Of a stretch of 64,000 nucleotides of DNA, positions 29,600 through 41,314 are shown in pieces (the first letter of the stretch is position 1; each line of letters begins with the position of its first letter). The stretch comes from Himantopus leucocephalus (Eukaryota; Chordata; Aves; Charadriiformes; Recurvirostridae). The stretch covers positions 74,606,340 to 74,670,339 of the forward strand of contig RSEF01000001.1 in assembly GCA_003993805.1 (NCBI GenBank). The letters run 5' to 3'. A program made the position numbers and the translations under genes. The notes beneath the pieces are model-generated. The model saw nothing but the letters and a program-made list of their open reading frames with translations, was not told the DNA's origin and did no database searches.

Positions 29600-30022
29600 G
29601 AAGTCCAGCACAAGAGACCATGCTGAGAAGAAATAAAGCTCTGTTGGGCCCTGGCAGGGCAAGTCTCTCTCAGAGGGCCAGGGTGACCTTGGCTGGTTGG
29701 AGCTGGTTGAATCCCGTTGGGGTCAGTTCCCCCACCCCACACTCACATGACTGTTGCCACATAGCAGAAGCTCCCACTGGCTCAGGAAGTGCTTCTAGCT
29801 GGCCATGGTCAGTGGCCAGACAGACATGGCCTGGGGGGAACAACAGCCCTTTGTGTAATGGGGTGCAGGGGGAACATGCTGCCTCCCCCATGGGCCCCCC
29901 AGAAGGAGACCATGGGGGAGAAATGCACCCCCAGAGTCCCAAGTGAGACCTCTGGTCAAGCGGGCTACACCTGCTGCAGGCACCCTGGTCCTCTCTGTGA
30001 GGAAAGCTCCCTCTTGTGCAGG
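29600..30022. other. Unexplained GC-rich islet
   Basis: About 420 bp has clearly higher GC than the DNA on either side. It contains words such as GGGCCCTGGCAGGGC and CATGGGCCCCCCAGAAGGAG. CpG is rare, so it is not a CpG island. Overlapping frames of 60-108 codons exist on both strands, a by-product of the composition, and none resembles a known protein. It may be an old transposon or LTR insertion. I could not place it in a family. Confidence 0.4.
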
Positions 30023-33000
30023 TTACTAGAAATGTGTTTGACCTTTATCTAAATATTTTTTCTCAAAGCACACGAGTTTTATGAGTCTCTTGAGTATTTC
30101 CTTCAGACAGATTCCATCAAATAGTATATTGTATTAAAAAAAGACCCCAAACTAAACTAATATAACGATTTTCTCTTTCTTAGCCTGTAGAAAATACTTT
30201 TATTTTTCAACTCCTGTGAGGAAAACCAGTTTCATTTCCCTTTAGCAGTTATTTTCTCACTTTTAGCAATACTTGCTCCTGCGTTTCTTTAAATATTTTG
30301 TGTTATTATACCACATATATATTTATTTATCTGTTTTCTGTTATCTTTTCTCTTATGGTCTTAAGTAACTCGCTATATCCAAGTATTTTACATTTAGGTC
30401 CTTTTATTTCCTTTTTACAAATTGTCTTTCCGCTGGTTTCTCTAAAACACTTTTCCTCATTAAAGTCTTGTCCTTGTTCCATTTCAAAAATTAAATTCTT
30501 TCATTCTCAGACTAATTTCTGTCATCTCCTTAGAGTGTGTGGCTGTGTTACAGTTTGCTGCTTTCATATTGTTCTGTTTTAAATCTTCAGGCCTTGTGTT
30601 CAGTTGAATATTACAACTAGAGCTTCATGAAATTCAGTTCACATGCATACCATTTGGTTTTATTTTCATTCCCCCATGTTTTCGTGCTTTACATTTTACA
30701 AATCCCAAATGTAAATTTAAACACAGATGAAAATCACTGTTTTCCACATTTTTCAATAAAATTATAAAGAAATCATCTTCTAAATCTGAAAGTACTTTTT
30801 AACTGGCTTAGTTTTAGTTCTTTGCTTGTGGTGAAGTCATCTCCCATTAGGTTTTGTCCCTGATGTCAAATAAAAACAAAAGCTAAACCCAACTTTATAG
30901 CAAGGAATTTCTATAATCCAGAGAAAGAATCCTTCAGGTCCTATATATATTTTCTAATTATTTGCAAGTGTTTTGATTTTTTTTTTAATAGCGGTAAGAC
31001 AAGTCAGAAGAATATATATGTAATCCTGCTTGCTAATCAAAGGAGTTATTAAGAAATGATACTTCACAAAAAATATATAAATGTTATTAAAGTATGATCC
31101 CAGACAACAAAAGCTGGTATTTGAATGTGTATGTTTTGTGATACAACAGAGGCTCAATTCAATTACTTAAACATAGCCCACAAGAGCCATCTTAGATGTT
31201 GCAGGTTATATAAGACATCTATTTAGAACTGGTATATATGACAGATATATGGTACCTGATGGAGAGTTTTGCTATTCTAGGGCATCTAAAGGCCAAGAAA
31301 GACACTCTAAGATATCTCAAATGGTAATAGTTCAAGATACTCCAGAATATCTCAAATGTCTATGTTTAGAAAACTGAATCAAGCTTTAGGATGGGATTCA
31401 GTATCTGACTGCAGGCAGTTTATAATGCATATATCCAAACTCAGCAGAAATAAACTTTTCACAAAATAGAGGCCTATTCTCTACTGTTAAAAGCTGTAGC
31501 ACATTTTAAAGTTCCAGGAACGTTTCATGCTTCATTTATATTAAATGCTTTACATTGGTTTTTGTAGTATATTTTAGATTAATAGTGTCTTTAGGTGAAA
31601 AACAGAAATAACAACAGGAAGTAGAGAAATCTAAAAATAAGGCAAATGTTCACCAAGATTTCAGTAATGGTCTCTGAACTGGGTGTGTTTTAAGAAAAGG
31701 AAATGAAGAAAAAAAAGGAAATTAGGAATGGAACACATACTGTACATAGTTGATGCACAATATTGATGATGCTGTTATGAAAAAAGCAGCAACTTTTTTT
31801 TTTTATTTTTGACAGGGAAAAATATGCATATTTTGGATGGAAATCCTGAAAAAATAAAAAACGCTTAAGATTTTCAGTATGATAAAACAATTTAGTCAAA
31901 AAAACCCAAACCAGAAATAAAATTAAAATTAATTATTAATTCCAAATAGCACTAGGTTACTTGTTGCTTATCCTGATTATCATCCAAGTGATGTGTGGGA
32001 GGTAATCATCTAGTAGATGGAACAAGAGGCAGATATGCCAATCATTACTCACTATGATCTTCCTACAGACTCTTCCTATCCAACATTAAATGCCAAACAG
32101 GAAAACGCTATTCTAAACTAGGATTATAAACTGTCTGTTTATTATATACATAAAAGTGCAGAGAGCAATCCAGACAACTTAAATTCCTAATACTTTACAA
32201 TGGTACTTGTTCTGCAGGTACTTCCTAAGTATTTAGCTCTGTTATCTTACAGGAAACTTAGGTGCTTAGCTTGTGCTGCTGCTAGTCTAACTTTGAGGCA
32301 GCTAAATTTTGGTGAGGTTGTGAGCCACAAACCTAAATATATTTCTTCACATATCCAGAATACCCTCAGTCTTGATGGTTAACATAAGTTAGAAGCCTAG
32401 TTCAACCAATACCCTACTAGGGACAAAAAACAACATTTCTCTTTCATGGGATATCGTCAGAAGACCTTTATTGAGCTGGGAGCAAAAAACGTATCTTTGG
32501 AAGAAGGATGATGGGACACTGGTTCATTTTGAATGAAATCATTAAATTATCACTGAGAGAGAAAGAGAGGAGAAGCTAAGGAAACTAGGCTCTTGAGTTT
32601 CCTGGGTTAGAAAGTAGAAAATTTGGGTTCTAGTTCTTCATCTAGTAAATATTTAAAATAACATACTTAAATATTAACAATACTAACAGCAAAATATTCC
32701 TCTCAGCTGCAGATGTATAGTTGTGTCATGTAGATCACTTCAACAAAAAGGACCAAGTGCCTTACTATATGATGGCAGCACTCTGGAGGTGAACACACAC
32801 ACACACACGAACACAAGGCAGATATATTCAAGCAAATACTTAAGCAAAGAATTTAATATAGCTGTCTGGTGTTTGGGTGAAAACATCTGACCTTGGAACT
32901 GTCAAATGGTTTTAGGGTGTAATTACTCTGAGGTACGTGCAATGTGGACATTTCTGTGAGGTATTCATCCCAAGTCCTTGCAGCCAATTCAAAGAAATGA

Positions 33001-34930
33001 AGATTCCAAAAGCACACTTTAGCTTGTCCTAAGGTAGATGTCCTTATTTAGTAAGCTGAAAAACTTTGAATATTCCGGTTCCTCTTATTCATTGTAACTG
33101 AAGCTTAAGTGATTGGTTCAGATGAAGACTTTTACTTTTCATCAGATAACATCCTAACATGTCAAGTAAATGACTATATTCTTAACCACACCATTACATC
33201 CAGACCAGCACTTTTCAGACTTCTTGCCAGTGAGGCATAGTTTAGCCTAACTGTATAGCAATAATGAGCCATAGGCACACCTATACTGGTCTCTTTGAAA
33301 TTATAACCCAGGAAAACTGCACTGCTGCAAGTACATCAGATATATGCTAAAAGGTAGGACTCAATCTAGGCAAATTAAAGCTTTTCTGAAAGAATTTCAA
33401 ATATAGTCAACCTACCATTTTAGAACATTATTCATAGGGTAATTCTTATTCATTTGTTATTCCTTCCAAAATTATTTTGATAGGGCATAGCCCAGGAAGT
33501 AATATTTATCACATTACCAATAAAAAGACATAGACTTTTCATTGACTTGACAGAGAAAGGTCACAGGACTTTTCTGAGGTTCCTTTAGACTCGGATGAAT
33601 TTTGCTCCTTTTACAAGTGAATTTTTAATTATACTGTTAAGATATGAGTTAGACTAATAATAGATACTTGATGAAATAATGAAACAGAATTTGTTACACT
33701 AGGCAATGTAGAGACACAGAATAAAGATACTCCTGGCCTGACAGAATTCAAAATCTAAGTGTAAGACATGAGATAACAGATGCTTATAGACAGGCAGATG
33801 AGCAAAACCAAGAAAAAAATAAGTCAATATGATTGATTTTGGCATATCTGCTATTGTTAAGGTTTTTAAATCCATCATGGACAAGAACAACTTATAAGAA
33901 AAAAGATAATAAAAGAGCTTTTTAGATATTTATAAGACAATAATCCCAAACAGAACCCACACAGAAAGGCATGTTAGCTGCAAATATAACATGGCTGATA
34001 AAAGCTGGTTACTAATCTGAAGAGAGATATAAACATTATCTGTGAAATGAGAAATCTAACATAATAAATGTTATGCCTTTGTTTTTACAAAAATTACATC
34101 TAGATGTAAGAAAATAGTGTCTCGATTATGTGACGTTTATGTAGTTTGAAAAGTTTGTGTCTGTCAATAAAAGAAGTATCACAGAATTATTACGGTGACT
34201 ACACTACACTTGAGATATTCTGGAAAGGATATTGTTTCCATCAGGGCAGGGGGTTGATGACTATTTTTGTAAATAACTATTGAAGAACAGTGGAGGTTTT
34301 TTCTGAAAGACAAACAGAAACAGCAGTAGAAATAGAGATGAGTATGTAGCATCCTTTAACAAAAAATGTTGAGCTCATGTCTATAATCTCATTCCAGTGA
34401 CTTTGGTAGTTGTTTTTTCTAAGACACTGGAAAGCATACCACAGGATCACACAGTTCTAGTTTGTTGCCTTTGATTGTTCCATCATGAATTTAAAATTTC
34501 AACAATGACTGGGAAATGGAAACAATTAAATAGGAATATGTGACATATTCATGATGTTTACATAAAATAGCTGAGTCTAACCTCAGTACTGCTTAATNCT
34601 TGGGAGATCACCACAACCAAAATGTTTTCATTAAAAAAAAAAAAAAAAAAAATGCCACTAACCATAACAGATTTGTGCCCAGCAATATAACCCTGATTTG
34701 GTGGTTATATTTTATATTACAAAGAATTTGCATGCAGGTCAACTAGAGTTCTATTATTTTTATAGATATGTGTAAGTGCTTCTAATTTATAAGACTGAAA
34801 GTGTCGTTGCATAAATAAAAATTGTGTAAATATGCCAACATGTCAATATTACAAACTTGATTGTTATACCATGTGAATAATTGTAATGTCAGAAGAGTTA
34901 TAACTGTGCGATCATTTCTGCTTATAAGCA
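30023..34930. other. AT-rich gene-free DNA
   Basis: Simple repeats only: (AC)n at 32,791-32,808 and an A run at 34,630-34,652. A lone N lies at 34,598 without an obvious flanking duplication. No gene was recognised. Confidence 0.55.
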
Positions 34931-35203
34931 TAATAAGTCGCCGAGGAGAGCAGCTCTGGTGCCGGCACGATCTGCAGTGGGGCACTTCAGTGCAGTGCAC
35001 ACGGGGGTTTCCTGAATTGGGAGGACCTCAGGGGGAGCCCAGAGAGCCACCAGGAGCCTGCAGCTCATGCAAGGGCAGCTGGCAAAACCTGGACGGGGCC
35101 AGGACCAATGTCTGCCAAGTGCCTTCCACACTTATGAAAGAAGTCCTCAGGGAGCACTAGCGACCAGGAGTGCTGTGAACAGGGCAGGTAAAGAGGGCAT
35201 GGC

Positions 35204-36370
35204 ATGTCAACAAGGGTGTGGCACGGCAGTTTGCACAGCAGTTTGCATGGAAGAGCATACAGGAAGAACATGAAGCTCTGCCAGTTCAACCAGGGAGCAG
35301 CAGTATCCACCTGGCAGAAAGTTATGCCCACTCTAAACTCTGCACCTGCCATGACTGAAGCAGCTTCCCAAACGGAGCTCCGGTGGGAACACTCTGCCAC
35401 CCAGGTGTCAGGCTGCAGGCTGTGCCCTACTCTTACGCCAGTACTGGACAGCAGTAATGAGGACACCTGTGGGAGGTGCACATAGGNGGGAGGTGCACGT
35501 AGGTAGAGGAACACCTCCACTTAGTGACAGAGCTCCAGGAGGAGATGAAGAGGTTGAGGAGTATCAGGGAGTCTGAGAGAGGTAGAATACTGGAATCACA
35601 CCCTATCTTCCCTAGGACAGGCCCAACAGGCTGACAGGACGTGTGACACAGAGGGTTCCCTATCCTCTCTCCACCTGGCTGAACATCGTGACTTAAGGAA
35701 TAGGGGGAAATGGCAACAAGTTCCTGTCCGGCACAGCAGGCGCATCTCCTCTGTGACTACCCCACCTTCCCAGCTGTCCTTGGATAATAGGCACAAGGCT
35801 CTGCAAGTGGAACCGAACAATAATGAGGACAATGGTCCATCCAGCTTGGACATGTCACGAAGGTTAAATCAGCCTATGCCCTCCATCAAAAACACTTCCA
35901 TAAAAAAAAAGACGGCTCATTGTAATAGAAGACTCCCTTCTGAAGGGAACAGAAGGCCCAATACACAGACCAGAGCCACTTCTTAGGGAAGTCGGCTGCC
36001 TCCCTGAGGCCCAGCTTAAAGATGTGAAGAGAAAGCTTCCTACCCTGGTACAGTGCTCAGATTATTATCCATCGTAGATCTTTCAGGTAGGCAGCAATGA
36101 AGTGGCAACAAGAAGCCTGAGGGCAATCAAGAGAGCCTTCAGGGCCTTGGGACAACTGGTTAAGGGATCAGGAACACAAGCAGTGTTCTTCTCTACCCTT
36201 CCAGTTTCAGGGAATGATGAGGGAAGAAACAGGAAGAACCAGCAGATCAATACCTGGCTCTGAGCCTGATGTTACTAGCAGAATTTTGGATTTTTTGATC
36301 ATGGGTAAGTCTACATGACACCGTGCCTGCTGGCAACAGATGGGGTACACCTGTCTCAAAGGGGGAAAAG
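35204..36370 (+). pseudogene. CR1 ORF1 (zinc-finger plus SGNH-type esterase), decayed
   Basis: In CR1 LINEs, ORF1 makes an RNA-binding protein with a C-terminal SGNH-hydrolase (esterase) domain. Here the frame from 35,204 ends at 35,485, just after a CGRC pair of cysteines and beside a single N. Downstream, the esterase signatures are spread over shifted frames. The block-I-like VIEDSLL (D and S) and the C-terminal TDGVHL carrying the expected D..H pair are both intact as short motifs. Stops and frameshifts mean no full product is made. Calling it an esterase rests on established knowledge of CR1 ORF1 plus these motifs. Confidence 0.78.
35471..35503. repeat. 16-bp direct duplication flanking a single N
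   Basis: GGGAGGTGCACATAGG (35,471-35,486), then N, then GGGAGGTGCACGTAGG (35,488-35,503), with one mismatch between copies. The arrangement fits two contig ends that overlap but were not merged. Confidence 0.8.
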
Positions 36371-36676
36371 GATCTTTGCACAGATCCCTTCTCCCAAGTA
36401 ACAGGCAAGACGAATTGGCCTCAAGTTGCATCAGGGAAAGTTTAGATTGGATATTAGGAAAAACTTCTTCACCAAAAGTGTTGTAAGGTATTGGAATATG
36501 CTGCCCAGGGAAGTGGTGGTATGACCAACCCTGGATGTATGTAAAAGACATGATGCTGTGCCTAGGGACATGGTTTAGCGGTGGAGTTGGCCATGTTAGG
36601 TTAACAGTTGGACTTGATGATCTTAAAGGTCTTTTCCAACCTAATGATTGTATGATTGCATGATTCTATGATTAAT

Positions 36677-37365
36677 AATAGCTACTTAATTAATGTTTTT
36701 AAAAAAGAGTGTATTGCATTTTTATGTAACTATGTTGCAATTAGTTCTTATTAGATATTTTATAAGTCCTTCTGAAAATATATTGATATAATAATTTGAA
36801 TTGGTAAAGTAGACTGGAGACCTGGACTGATGAGAATTCAAAGTGTACCTCCAAAGTGCACTGTATGCTTCCATACTGCCTTTTGTGTTGACTTAGTAAA
36901 TACCCGAAAGGAAGCAAAATATCACAAAACTTCATGATGAAAAAAGTTCAGTCCAACCCAAAAGATGCAGAATAAGCAGGGTAACTTTTAGAAATATTAA
37001 CTATTTTTCTTTATTATTAATGTATGACAACAATTCCTCATTAGAGCAAGGGAGCAGAACAGCAGGACAGAGTTCCACAAATGCACTGAGGCTGTGTATC
37101 TCTCAGCATTGATACATCTGAAAGTTGGGCATTGCAGTCCCTAGTAACATTCAATATAATTTGGGGGAACTAAATTTAGTAGGATGGAGAAAAGAAATCA
37201 GCACTCCCCATTTTGTTCACATAAAAGCTGTTTTACAGTGCAACAAGATAAAATACTGTGAACTGTATGGTAAAGAAAAAAATAAATCATAATGACATTG
37301 ACAACACATTTTATTGCATCTAAGATTGTTATTTTTCCCCATGCAATTAATTTATTTATTGCAAT
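36677..37365. other. AT-rich gene-free DNA
   Basis: Nothing recognised between the CR1 element and the pentanucleotide repeat. Confidence 0.55.
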
Positions 37366-37450
37366 ATTCTATTCTATTCTATTCTATTCTATTCTATTCT
37401 ATTCTATTCTATTCTATTCCATTCCATTCCATTCCATTCCATTCCATTCT
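37366..37450. repeat. (ATTCT)10(ATTCC)6ATTCT microsatellite
   Basis: Seventeen uninterrupted pentanucleotides total 85 bp. Ten ATTCT units come first, then six ATTCC, then one ATTCT. The block structure suggests one point change spread by slippage. It lies about 200 bp outside the left inverted repeat of the Maverick-like element. Confidence 0.95.
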
Positions 37451-37657
37451 ATAAAATTGCAGAGGTTTGGGTTTTGTGGCTTTATTTATTTATTTATGTA
37501 CCCTTAGAAGCTGCATTTTATTTTTCTTCAGAATGTAAAGCATTTAATGTGTCAATCAGAAGTAACACAGAGATTGAGTGTAGTGTTTCAGCACATTAGA
37601 CAGTGAGGAAATAGAGTATATCCAATGTACCTGGCGAGTACTTAAAGGACAGCTTTC

Positions 37658-37852
37658 ATGCAGCATAAGAAAGCAGTGATACCATGACCCTCCTATTTAT
37701 GGTCACAGGACCCCTTGGGCCTTCTGTCCCTCACCTTTTCCAGTCATATGACAGGCTTATTCTGCCTCCCTTTGCTCTCCAGGGACTGCCATTTTTGACA
37801 CTGCCATATGCCACGTGATCTCCGAATGCCCAGTGATTGGATGGCAGCTGAA
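37658..37852 (+). repeat. Left arm of long inverted repeat (Maverick terminal repeat candidate)
   Basis: This arm matches the reverse complement of 44,555-44,722. The best parts are TCATATGACAGGC then TTCTGCCTCC (37,744-37,770), and GTGATCTCCGAATGCCCAGT then GATTGGATGG (37,815-37,846), each with only a few mismatches in the other arm. The left arm has about 30 extra bases near 37,780-37,813. By eye the core is roughly three-quarters identical. Long terminal inverted repeats are standard for Maverick/Polinton elements. The outermost base and a target-site duplication could not be fixed. Confidence 0.7.
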
Positions 37853-38438
37853 TCTATACTTTCCAGTTTACCACAGAAGTAAGACCTCCATTAGACCCAA
37901 TAGGGTGAGCCATTTTGTCACAGCTACCATATTATCACATTTATACTCCATGTGATGTAAGACTGCCCAGTGATTCCTTGGCTGCTTCTGTAGACACAGG
38001 AAGCCTTCATTCATCCATCCATCTGTATGTTTATATATAGCCACATGTAAACATTTCTCTATATAGAAATGGCTGTGCAATTATGCACAATTGTATTTAT
38101 ACATATATAGTTAAAGTACACATATATATTTATTAATGTGTACTATGTATAAGATAGTATAAAAATAAAGAATGAAATTACGAAAGTTATAAAATAGTTG
38201 CCTACTATAATGGAAATCCACAAGAAAAAGGCAATGTCACAGGAGCATGTCTATATAGGGACAATAACGAAAAATCCCAAAGGGCTTCTTGAAAAGAAAA
38301 AGATCAAAAAGTGAGAGAAACACATCATACTCCTAGACGGAAATCCAGCCTGAATTCGTTAGAAGAGAAAGTTCAAGTGGCACCAAGCAGCAGTCCCATG
38401 AGGACAAGAAGAAAAGGAACAACAAACTTTGTTGGATC

Positions 38439-39290
38439 GTGCAAAATAAATGCAGAGAAAAAGTCCCTCTTCTGCTACTAGAAAAGGACGTACATTACAC
38501 AGGGATGGATTTCATTCCAAATTGCTTGGAAGAATGTCCTAAGTTCAAGTTGGATGTTTTTGAAGTGAACCTGATGCAGAGCAGCATCAAGGAAAGCCTG
38601 TACACTGAGGTGATCCTAATTTCAGTTGTCACAGAGTCTGCACCCCTGGGCGCACTCTTAGTTGGGAATGGAGAGGATTATACAGGCACAACACTCTGCT
38701 GTACATTTGCTGCAAGACTGGTAAAGCTGATGGGTCCAATCTGAATGACAGAGATAGGTGCTCATGGGTCTGCTCAACTATCTGTTGGCAACTATTTTCA
38801 TCCAGCTGGATGACACACTGGAGAACTGACTTATAAGACAAAGCAACAATTCTTACTCATACTATGCATTAATAAAGTTGCTTCTCACTTGCAGTCAAGA
38901 CACAATGTCCACACACTTTTGCATAGGCTTGTGTTACAGACACAGCCAGGCAGCAGGAGTTGACCATGCTAGATGGCATCTTTAATAAGGTTTAGGCAAT
39001 ATTCGGCTCTGAAGGTCTGGAGTAGCAGGCTTGAACGTCATTCTCTTTTTCCAAGAAAAGGTTTTATTGATTAGCATGGATGTAATATTTAAGCTGATGC
39101 TCAGCAATGACAGTTTTTGTTTGATAAGGTCCCCAGCAGCAAGGGTTATCACATTTCCCTCACTGTTAAAAAAAAAAAAAAAAAGTGCAGGTAGCACCTG
39201 ATTTTGAGAACAGATGCTGTATGAGGGAATACATGCAGCTGTTACAGATGTCTGACAGCCATATGAAAGATCATTTCCTGATGGTTTTCT
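38439..39290 (+). pseudogene. Maverick capsid-type protein, decayed
   Basis: A 101-codon frame (38,439-38,744) carries a stretch, from MDFIPNCLEEC through SSIKESLYTEV to LLVGNGEDYTG, that I recognise as the N-terminal part of the Maverick jelly-roll capsid protein (often annotated in animal genomes as F54H12.2-like). After a stop the same frame continues with QLSVGNYFHPAG and a further stop-broken tail to about 38,960. A shifted frame at about 39,045-39,120 (FFQEKVLLISMDVIFKLML) fits a later part of the same protein. A poly-A tract at 39,168-39,184 follows. The protein would form the capsid shell. This copy cannot encode it. Whether it is the major or the penton capsid protein is not certain. 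Confidence 0.65.
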
Positions 39291-40647
39291 GGGAAGCATT
39301 TGTCTATGGGCTGTACTCTGCCTTTCATTAGTCTCTAGACCAAGAAATTGCTGATCATAGTTTCCTGACTAAAACAGGAAACCTGAGAGCAGAAACAAAA
39401 TTTTCAGGGGCTTTAATCACCACGGTTCACACAATCAGGTATGGCCAGTTCATCTCTTCCTATTTCTGAGTGACCTTCCCCCCCGCCCTCCAATATGTAT
39501 TTAGTTAGCTTTTGTTACAGAAAAAAACAGTTCTTTGCCTAAAAGCCTTTACATGCCTAGAAGAATTTACACAGACAGATACCCATATGGAGGCTTAGTA
39601 GTATCTTCAAATGCTTCTTAAAAGAACACAGTCTTGCCAAGATTTCATGTGTCCTGTTACGGACACAAACTGGTTCTTAGATAACTACATGCATTTTGCA
39701 TTTGATTGAAGTCATGACTGTTTTTAACCCTTAAAAAAATGGACAGGATACTAAACTTCCAGCGATGCACACACTTAGTAAAAGCTTTTTCAGTTTCACC
39801 GCTCTTAAACACACAGTTCATCAAATCATTGATCACAAGCATGTTTATTTTATCAAGAGTAAATAAGATGGTTACCACTAAAACTCTTAGGTAATTCCTC
39901 CCCAGATTTGATAAAAGGATATTTATAGAGGTGATACAGCAGTTGCCAGAAACACTCTAACACCACATAGCCTTGTCAGGTAAAATAAGAGAGTAAGAGA
40001 TTAGTGTTCTCCAGTCATATCTCCAACCATGGGCATTGCATGACCAGTATCAAAATCTGGAGAGGAGGCTATTAACATTTCCATTGAACATAAGGCCCCC
40101 CTTTTGTCTGTTCTTTTCGTTTACAGAGATGCATTTAACTTTAAATAACAGTTATCTTGAAAACTCATGAATATCACGTCATGATAAAGATAACAATCTT
40201 GAAAGGCATCTATGAAATCATAAAGCTCTAGGTGGGTGTGCACATGCAATGGTTAAGCACGCTATAAAAATGTTAGTTTTGAATGCCAGAGTCACGTGCC
40301 CGCAAGACGGTGGCCATATTCTCATCAACAAAATCACAGGGGGGTTGCATCATAAACCAAATGAAAGAGGTGACCATACAGATTGTCTGTTTTTATTATG
40401 ACAAGGCTGTTGGGAGGGTTGGATCCCTGAAAAAAATCGCACAGCGAATTTTAAAACACTTAGGCAATTTTGTATTTTGTGAGGTTTTTCTTTATACACT
40501 CAGGCTGCAAAGCAAAGCATTCTTTCTGCCTGTGATCACTGATGTATTGTACTTTTTTGTCAGCAGCTGTGTACCAGGCTGGATAACTTGAAGCTTTCTG
40601 CTTCGGATGGAGGTGCAGTTTTATATAATTAAAAAAAAAGAAGCAAC

Positions 40648-40692
40648 AAACAACCAGCCCCCAAACCCAAACCCAAAACTCAAAACCCAAAC
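40648..40692. repeat. (CCCAAA)n-like low-complexity tract
   Basis: An imperfect run reads CCCCCAAACCCAAACCCAAA, followed by further AAACCCAAA. It interrupts the polymerase remnant between the ATHFE and SSYPAWY pieces and is therefore a later expansion. Confidence 0.7.
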
Positions 40693-41314
40693 TGTTTTGA
40701 CTCTATTCAAAATGTGTAGCCTCATAGATTTCACAAACCTTGTATGCGTCCTCCAGAGCCTTGTTTAGTTCAATGGTATTATATGCATCCATGTATTGTG
40801 TCTGTAGATGCAGTATCTCTGAAGGGTTTCAGCACAGGTGCAGTACAAGAAGAATAGCTTGCCATTTACCCTGACAGAAACCATGGGGAAAAGCCCATAA
40901 AGTGGATACACTTCTATTTTGAGTGTACCAAAATAGGCTGTTGAGGTATCAAAATTGTCAGGTATAACTTCAGGTTATAGGTGCCCAGGAGGGTATTGTT
41001 TTATTTTGCTGCTGAAGGACTAGGGGCTAGCAAAATTCTAGGAATTATCTTTTCATCAGGGGGTGCTTTTTAATACAAGCAAACTACTTTTGTTTTGCCA
41101 CTAAAAAAAGCATCACTGGGATTCAGCAATGTAGGCATTTTGTTTCTAAAAGCTCTTCAAGCTCCCCATCTGATTTTGTTATAGTGGTCCATTGACGCTC
41201 CTGCATAGATGTAATGTTAAAGTACACACTTTTTACATAGTCTAATGTGGTCCAGAGTAACATTTGGTACAGCTACGAAAAAAACACCTTTCAAGCTACT
41301 GAAAACTGTTGGTG

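Larger units (their letters stand above)
34935..36676 (+). mobile_element. CR1 LINE retaining ORF1, most of ORF2 deleted
   Basis: The 5' part is GC-rich and contains remnants of CR1 ORF1. A cysteine motif, EDTCGRC, lies at about 35,456-35,480. An esterase-like region follows from about 35,915 (VIEDSLLKGTEGP) through GSNEVATRSLRAIKRAF (about 36,090-36,140) and FGFFDHG (about 36,283-36,303) to ATDGVHLSQRGK (about 36,330-36,368). At about 36,370-36,400 the sequence passes directly into the last ORF2 codons ([19 protein letters not shown], about 36,429-36,485) and the standard CR1 3' end, which finishes with repeated ATGATT at 36,676. The start is set where GC content rises. The exact 5' boundary is uncertain. 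Confidence 0.85.

Noticed and set aside
37292..37507. 71-codon frame over the ATTCT/ATTCC repeat
   Set aside because: It is a translation of a simple repeat.
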